NCBI RefSeq assembly: GCF_026914185.1
Contig: NC_070563.1
Span: forward strand, 7,461,001-7,525,000
Reading direction: 5' to 3'
Source of the DNA: Puccinia triticina
Lineage: Eukaryota; Basidiomycota; Pucciniomycetes; Pucciniales; Pucciniaceae
DNA: 64,000 bases
The stretch's first letter is position 1; each line of letters starts with the position of its first letter. This document shows, in pieces, positions 58,496 through 64,000 of the stretch. The notes beneath the pieces are model-generated. The model was not told where the DNA came from. It searched no databases and worked only from the letters and a program-made list of their open reading frames with translations. The position numbers and the translations under genes are program-made.

Positions 58496-59018
58496 TGTTA
58501 GGTGTGATCGGCGAGTTGGGAGATCTGTTACTTTCAGGATGGGTGTGAGAGGAGAATAGGAGCGAGCGAAGGGAGGGTGGATTGTTTGAGGAAGGAGGCA
58601 GATTGGGTGTGGGGTGAGGGTTTATATACAGCACCATGCCTTTGTGATGTGCAGCCAGAAGAGGCCTTTGTGTGTAACGGAAATTCTACCTTTGCTGAGC
58701 GCTGCGGTCAGGACCACTCTAAGCGCGGTTGAAGCAATGGCACATCAGTTTGTTTGGTAGATATGAGAGGGAGTTTCCTGTCGTGAGTTGCTGACATAGG
58801 GCTTAGGCCATGTGCTGACGGCATGGATGAGCATCCCCAATTGCTGCCGTCATGGATGGGCATACTTGGGCGTCAGCAGAGGTCCCGCTTGTTTGCCAGC
58901 GTGGCATGGGCATTGCGGACTAGCGGCAATGGCCAGCTCCTGCCTGCCACCGCGCACACGGTTGTCATTGGGGCGACTCGATGGGAAGCAAAAGGGGGAA
59001 TTTGCGTCTGGCTTGCTT

Positions 59019-59054
59019 GTCCACCGCAATGTACGGCCGTACCTCAGAGTGGAC
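59019..59054. repeat. 36-bp palindrome, copy 2
   Basis: GTCCACCGCAATGTACGGCC then GTACCTCAGAGTGGAC; same length and ends as the copies at 54200, 59318 and 59583. Confidence 0.8.
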
Positions 59055-59317
59055 ACCATGTGGGCTTGGCCCCCATCGGGGCCCCAGTTAGGGCCAGCGT
59101 CCCGTCTTGTCTGGCTATTGTGACATTGATCGGCTGGTGATTCATGGCCGCTTTAGCTCACGTCTTCCACACACCTGTGATGACTCCCACATCACAGGAG
59201 ACACCAGTTCTAACCCCACCTCTGGCGCCCCTGCGAGGCAGGTGGATGCATGGCCGGTGCTCGGCCACAGTGCCTGCGGCGGATGCCAGGCGCGCACTGT
59301 CTGTCAGCTCTGCACCT

Positions 59318-59353
59318 GTCCACCGCATCGTTCGGCCAAACGTTGTGGTGGAC
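59318..59353. repeat. 36-bp palindrome, copy 3
   Basis: GTCCACCGCATCGTTCGGCC then AAACGTTGTGGTGGAC. Confidence 0.85.
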
Positions 59354-59582
59354 ATGTCCTCCCCAAGCAGACACAGTGAATGCCAGTCCTATTGGGTCCC
59401 CAGTAGCTGGTGTGCCCGTCTGCACAGTCACTCAGCCCGTGTGGACTCAGTACGACGGATGGCAGCAATGAGGCGCTGAAGGATCACACAGCTCACAGCA
59501 CATCGGGCTCTGAGATTATAGATGTCATATTTGCAGAATACAATACCTGGTATGTAGCCAACACTTGGCCTGGTCGTCACAT

Positions 59583-59618
59583 GTCCACCGTCACGTTCGG
59601 CCGAACGTTGCGGTGGAC
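59583..59618. repeat. 36-bp palindrome, copy 4 (most symmetric)
   Basis: GTCCACCGTCACGTTCGGCC then GAACGTTGCGGTGGAC. The arms pair almost fully around a central CGGCCG. Confidence 0.9.
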
Positions 59619-59904
59619 ATCTGCCCGTGTGCAAGTCCGCACATATTCCTCATGAAGTCTCCCACAAGTGTGGAGCCAGAGATACGAGACCCCACACAGA
59701 CCAAGATCTGAGCGTCGCGCAGTGCAGCAACATCATGATCATCATTGGCTCTTAATCTATGAGCTGATCGGTTGGGCATGGGCTCAGGGCTTCCATTGTC
59801 ACAAGCCTACAAAAGATCAGGGAAAGTCGGCGGGATACAAGATCTCTCCTATCATAACAAGCACATGTATATGGCAGGCAGCGTTCAAAATGAAGGTGTC
59901 TTAA

Positions 59905-61603
59905 TCAAGCGTCCACTTGCATTGATCCGCCCGGTGCTGCGCTTGAAGCTTCCGCGCCAGAACCGCTGGGGCCTGCATTCAATCGATCTGTAGTGTGAGG
60001 AGCCGGTCCAGGATTACTTGGGCCAGCTCGACGGTGACATTTTTCTTGCATACTTTTGGCAATAGCGTCGAGACCGATGTCTGGTACCTTGGAAATCGTG
60101 TCTTGCTCGAATGACCCCAGGCGATTCCAGTACATTTTGTTGTAGCAATTGAGAGGCAGACCGCGGGGGACACCAAGGAGCCCCGTAGTCGTTTTGAAGT
60201 TACGTGCGGAGCGGCGGTATAGTTTTTTGTTTGCGGAAATGGTTTGGTGATGTGCCGCGCGAGCAATGACCATCTTATCAAGGAGGTGAAGGATTGTAGT
60301 AAGGTTGTCACTGCGCCAGTCTGGTATGCGTCCTACCGGCGCGGCAGTCCCCGGGGCGTCCTCAATGTCTGAGACGCACTCCATCTGCTCGACAATGTGT
60401 CCGAGGAGGGTGTTCTTGGGGAAGACCTTCTCCACAATGGCGCATCGATTCTCCTTGATCTGGAAAGATGAGGCCCATTGAGAACATTCAACAGATTGTA
60501 AGACACAGGACAGTCCCAGTAAGTGAGGACTTACTTTCTTGCGCCATCGCCGGTATTGCTCCCGGGTTGACTTGGCGCTCTTCAATGACTTGTATGCCGC
60601 AACGTCCATGTTCTGAAATTCTGCCATCTCACGTGACTTAGTCACCAGCCATCGTCTGATAATAGCAGGTGCTTGACCGGCTTGGGTGTCGGTGATTGGT
60701 TCCGTGCGCCGCATCCATTCAACAGCCTTGGACGCCATGACTTCAATGACGGCCGAGTTCCACGGAGAAGTACCGTCCGCGTGGCCCATTTCCCACTGAA
60801 AGGTGAGTCTGGAGATACCCGCCAGCGCCAATGCCCTCTCGACATCAGATCTCATTTGAGGACTGATCGGACGACAGCCTTTCCCAGCACCTTTGGAGGA
60901 GGCAGGGGTGAAGGGCGGTGATTTAGTGTTGCGGCGAATTTCCTTTTTGGCAACCCCAACATGGAAGTCAACCTCGGCCGCCGGTCGGTCTGCCAGAGCT
61001 TCGCGCACCCGATTGAGCTGTTTCAAGATGATTTCACTCCTCTTCTCCACCCAATATTGATCCTCGAGTTCCTTTGGGGTGGGAGCTTGAGGATAGTCTT
61101 GGGGTTTGTCTGGTTGACCAAGAAAGAACTTCACAAAATTTTGGATCCCTCTGGAGAACTTGTCGTAATGCTCTGCCAGGGGTCCTTTCTGCGCAATCCC
61201 TCTTGCCTTCCGGGAGGATCTTTGCTCGTTCTTGCTCTCGAACTTTCCTGGCGTTTGCAACGACAAACTCGGGGGCCAACCGCGATGTGTCTTCGATGTC
61301 GGAGGGAACCTGAGGTACAGGAGCGGTTGAGGCAGGGTCTGCAACATCACCATGAATAGTCAGTGGCTTATTCTCTGCTTTTTTCACTGAATAACTGCAC
61401 CTGCCTTGCCGATCGGTCTGCATAGCTGATTCATCAGCGGTAGCCGTTCTCTGAGCTTGAAATTGAGGGACCAGCCGGTCAACCAGGGCCGAAATCCAAG
61501 CCTCGTCATGCGCTGGAAGGGAGTCACCATTTGCATTGTCGCCTTGTTGCTCTTTGGCAGTGCCGCCATGTTGCTCAGCGGAAGTCGGCGTGTTGGAACT
61601 CAT
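59905..61603 (-). pseudogene. Transposon-associated protein (ORF2), frame broken or unresolved
   Basis: The reading starts at ATG 61603 (MSSNTPTSAEQHGG, HDEAWISALVDRLVPQFQAQ) and runs in one frame to about residue 120 (FVVANARKVREQERAKILPE). The better continuation (RGIAQKGPLAEHYDKFSRGI, LEDQYWVEKRSEIILKQLNR) lies in another frame at about 61220, so there is a frameshift or a non-obvious intron. A 75-nt GTAAGT...TTTCCAG intron (60534-60460), stop-free and a multiple of three, separates REQYRRWRKK from IKENRCAIVEK. The C-terminus is VPRGLPLNCYNKMYWNRLGS followed by a Gly/Ala/Pro tail. No known domain; same strand and cassette as ORF1 and ORF3. Confidence 0.55.
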
Positions 61604-62039
61604 AGCGGAGTGCTCAAAAGGGGCAAGGATAAAGCTTTGTTCAGCGCAAAGTCGAGGGAATAATCAGATTGGTGTAGCAAAATAGGCAACCGGTAGATAA
61701 TTCTAAGAGTACAATTCGTTTGGGGAGGCCAGTGCAGGGTAGCCAGATGGGTGATGTAGGTTCAAAATGGGTCTGAATCTTTCAACATATGGCGGATTCA
61801 TACACACATCAAGCAGGCATGTGACCCAAATTGTAAGTACTTTGGCCGTCCATAGAGATAGTAAGGGTGGGGAAAAGGGGATCTTGTGAAGGAGGTCACA
61901 AAGGCCAGTGCAATACGCGTGCCTGCTCGGCCTACTCAAAGGCCACATCGGCCAACAAAGGCTTCATTGAGATTACTAATTGCCGAGACCCTCCCAACCC
62001 TAGCCCACCCAAAGTGTCACCAAGTAAGGAGCATCGGAG
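61604..62039. other. Spacer between ORF1 and ORF2
   Basis: No supported gene. The last exon of the transposase may extend into it through a GTAAGT donor just before 62080. Confidence 0.4.
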
Positions 62040-63998
62040 TTAACACAATGATGTTTGGCAGATTAATTGAGGGGGAGGACTTACTGAAGTGCCCAAACCC
62101 ACCGCGCTGACGGTTTCAGTGGCCAGTCCGAATGTCCCCGCGCCGTGCCGCAGAATGGCGATGTGGCCAATGACAAGGTCACTATCTATCACCGCGCTCA
62201 CCTCGTGGACAGCCTTGACTAGTCGACAGTTGAGATCCGGATAATCGCAGTATGGGTCCTGAGTCCTATGTAGTTCTTCAAATGGCTTTACCACCAACCA
62301 TGTTTTGCGTGGTGTTTGGTCGGAGCGGAAGATAGTCTCAACCTCACCAAACCGTTGATGTTTGCCCAGATAGAACTCCACCAAAGAGTTCCCTTCGTGA
62401 CCCTCCTTTGTAGTGACCACCTTCCTGTTGACTCGAATGCTTTTGACAGCCTCCACTGTGGGGACCAAATCTAGCTTGGCCGGTTCTATTCCTGGGCTAG
62501 TGCTGGCCGTCCTATGTCTAGCCACTGTCCGTTGCCATTTGACAAACAAGGACTTCTCCAGGTCAAAGGTAATGGGGAGTCCTAATTCTACCTCTGATGT
62601 CGCCAAAGAGCTTACATACGTGGGGTCTTGCTGGAGGGAACAGAGGTTGGAATGGAGGTGCCACTTCGTGATAAGGGTCTTAGGAATGTCTTCTGCGAGA
62701 AGATAAGATCATGTGGTCAGGATCACCGGTGGATAGTCAAGTCAGGGACTAATAGGAAAACTTACCAAGGTGGTGGTTGGTTGGTAACCGTTGTAACATG
62801 CCATTCACACGTTCCTGAGCCCATGCTGCCGTTGACCAAGGCGGACCAAACCTCCTGATAACCTCCGAGAAATGCTGGGTCACATGTAAGTTAGGTTTGC
62901 TTGATTTGGAGGGCCAACCACTGCGCAAACATTTCCGGTATTTGCATATCAAACTGTCAAGCTCTTCCAAGTCCTTCGCTCTAATGCTTGGCAGAGTGAT
63001 GAAATGAGCCACCTGAGAGAGGGTGGTGGTTGATTCTAACATCAGAGAGACTCCATGTTTGCTTTCAGTGGTCGCAGAGCCTTGTAGTGCTTGGACCCAC
63101 AGCGGTATTAGTGCAAGCGTGTAGTAGACCTTGTAAAGGATCAGCCACTCCGCTGCCTTCAAAGACCCGTGATTAGCAGACCCCAAGTTTTGGGGCACCC
63201 TGTCAATCCAAGTTGGCAAGACGGTGTGAAGGATAGTCCGTCGGACAACGTCCAATTCTTCTGGTAACAATCGGGGGAGGAGATTGTCATCGTCACAAGG
63301 CCTCTGTCGAGAGTTTCCTCGTACCGTGTCATTGCTTCCTCCAGCCTCATCATCTGATTCACTATCTTCATCCTCCGGGCACTCGTTGTACAGAGTCTTC
63401 TTCCTCAGACGCAGCGAGTAGGAATGGGTTGAGGATGTGTCTGACCTCGCTTCAGTGCAATCTGGCGATGCCCGAACTGCGGTTGATGAGATGTTCACTT
63501 TGCCCAGAAGCGCCTCATCGTGCCTGGTACGGGTCCTTTTGGTAGGTCTTTCAGGGACAGTTGTGTCAATGGATTCGTCGTTAACCTTCCTTTTCCCCTT
63601 TGAACGCTTTGCGGATCGCAGCTTCTCAGCAAAAGGCGGCTCCGAGTAACTTTTGTCATTCTGCCATGCTTGGTCTAGCTCTTGAGTTTTGTTCAGTTGC
63701 GCCCCAGCTGCAGGCAGGTTCAGGAACCGCATGCTGTGATCTTTCAGGTCACCCAGCACCGGAACGCGTGCATCAACTCGATTGAACAGAACTGAACCGG
63801 TCGCCAATACAGGAGGTCGTTGAGGACACTCCATCGGGCCCCGTTCTCCTTGGCAAATTCCTTCCTCTCGGTGAAGTTCTGGATTTTCAACCAAGCGGCG
63901 GCCATTTTGAGGTGGGATTCGTCTGTGCGTGGAGGGAATGTTCCCGGATCGAACTCGTCTAGGTTTTCTCTCTTGAGCAGACAAAACGAACAGAATAG
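62040..63998 (-). pseudogene. tnp2-like transposase, C-terminal part (CACTA/Plavaka-type, frameshifted)
   Basis: The gene enters from the right edge. Reading down from 63930, a FAKENGARWSVLND...RPVQFCSIELMHA stretch is followed, after a one-base shift near 63770, by VLGDLKDHSMRFLNLPAAG. A long variable acidic region comes next, then PTWIDRVPQNLG, LHVTQHFSEVIRRFGPPWST, AAWAQERVNGMLQRLPTNHH, a 73-nt intron (62765-62693), EDIPKTLITKWHLHSNLCSL and finally WLVVKPFEEL...DLVIGHIAILRHGAGTFGL. This order is that of tnp2-like transposases frequent in rust fungi; the catalytic part is outside the window. The 3' end is uncertain beyond a GTAAGT donor near 62080. The frameshift suggests an inactive copy. 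Confidence 0.7.
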
Positions 63999-64000
63999 AT

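Larger units (their letters stand above)
58496..59904. other. Spacer between ORF3 and ORF2 with palindromes
   Basis: 1.4 kb without a gene. It contains three of the four 36-bp palindromes (59019, 59318 and 59583) and other dyads such as GCATGGATGAGCATCC/GTCATGGATGGGCAT (58820-58865). G+C-rich. It could be a bidirectional control region or internal subterminal DNA of a transposon. Confidence 0.5.

Overview
The window looks like a chromosome segment of a rust fungus (Pucciniales, most likely a Puccinia species). Genes carry many short GT-AG introns, the spliced housekeeping genes are clearly fungal, and they sit in a repeat-rich background of copia retrotransposons, Tc1-like and other DNA transposons, and many small inverted-repeat elements. 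The species assignment is inference; nothing here names it directly.

Layout. 0-14.5 kb is a transposon nest on the remains of a copia element (minus strand). Its gag-protease lies at 13.1-14.5 kb and the N-terminal half of its integrase at 7.1-7.7 kb. The C-terminal half of the integrase is at 1-644, separated by a 6.46-kb insertion (653-7113) with matching ends and an 8-bp target duplication. Inside that insertion lies a second transposon (about 830-5390) with ~120-bp inverted repeats, a DD34E transposase and an oppositely oriented companion gene.

14.9-31.3 kb is the most gene-like part. Two copies of an unrecognised multi-exon gene family (15.7-19.1 and 25.3-28.6 kb, minus strand) keep the same exon lengths but carry different lesions. 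Between them lie a Bud27/URI-like DUF3835 protein gene and a Ser/Pro-rich protein gene. Next comes a divergent pair: ATP23 (mitochondrial inner-membrane/intermembrane-space metalloprotease) and EMC5 (subunit of the ER membrane protein complex), separated by 201 bp.

31.3-50 kb holds small inverted-repeat elements, a complete 11-exon LAMMER (Clk/Kns1) protein kinase gene (35.9-38.3 kb), a lone copia-type gag ORF, a Ser/Thr/Pro-rich single-pass membrane protein gene and a short predicted secreted protein.

50-64 kb is accessory DNA. The minus strand carries the 3' end of a large tnp2-like transposase gene (frameshifted), followed by two associated ORFs, one resolving into a four-exon 772-residue protein. 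Four copies of a 36-bp palindrome lie between or beside these ORFs, and coding-like debris lies at 51.7-55.3 kb on the plus strand.

All exon models were built by eye from splice signals, reading frame and protein similarity known to me; no search was run.
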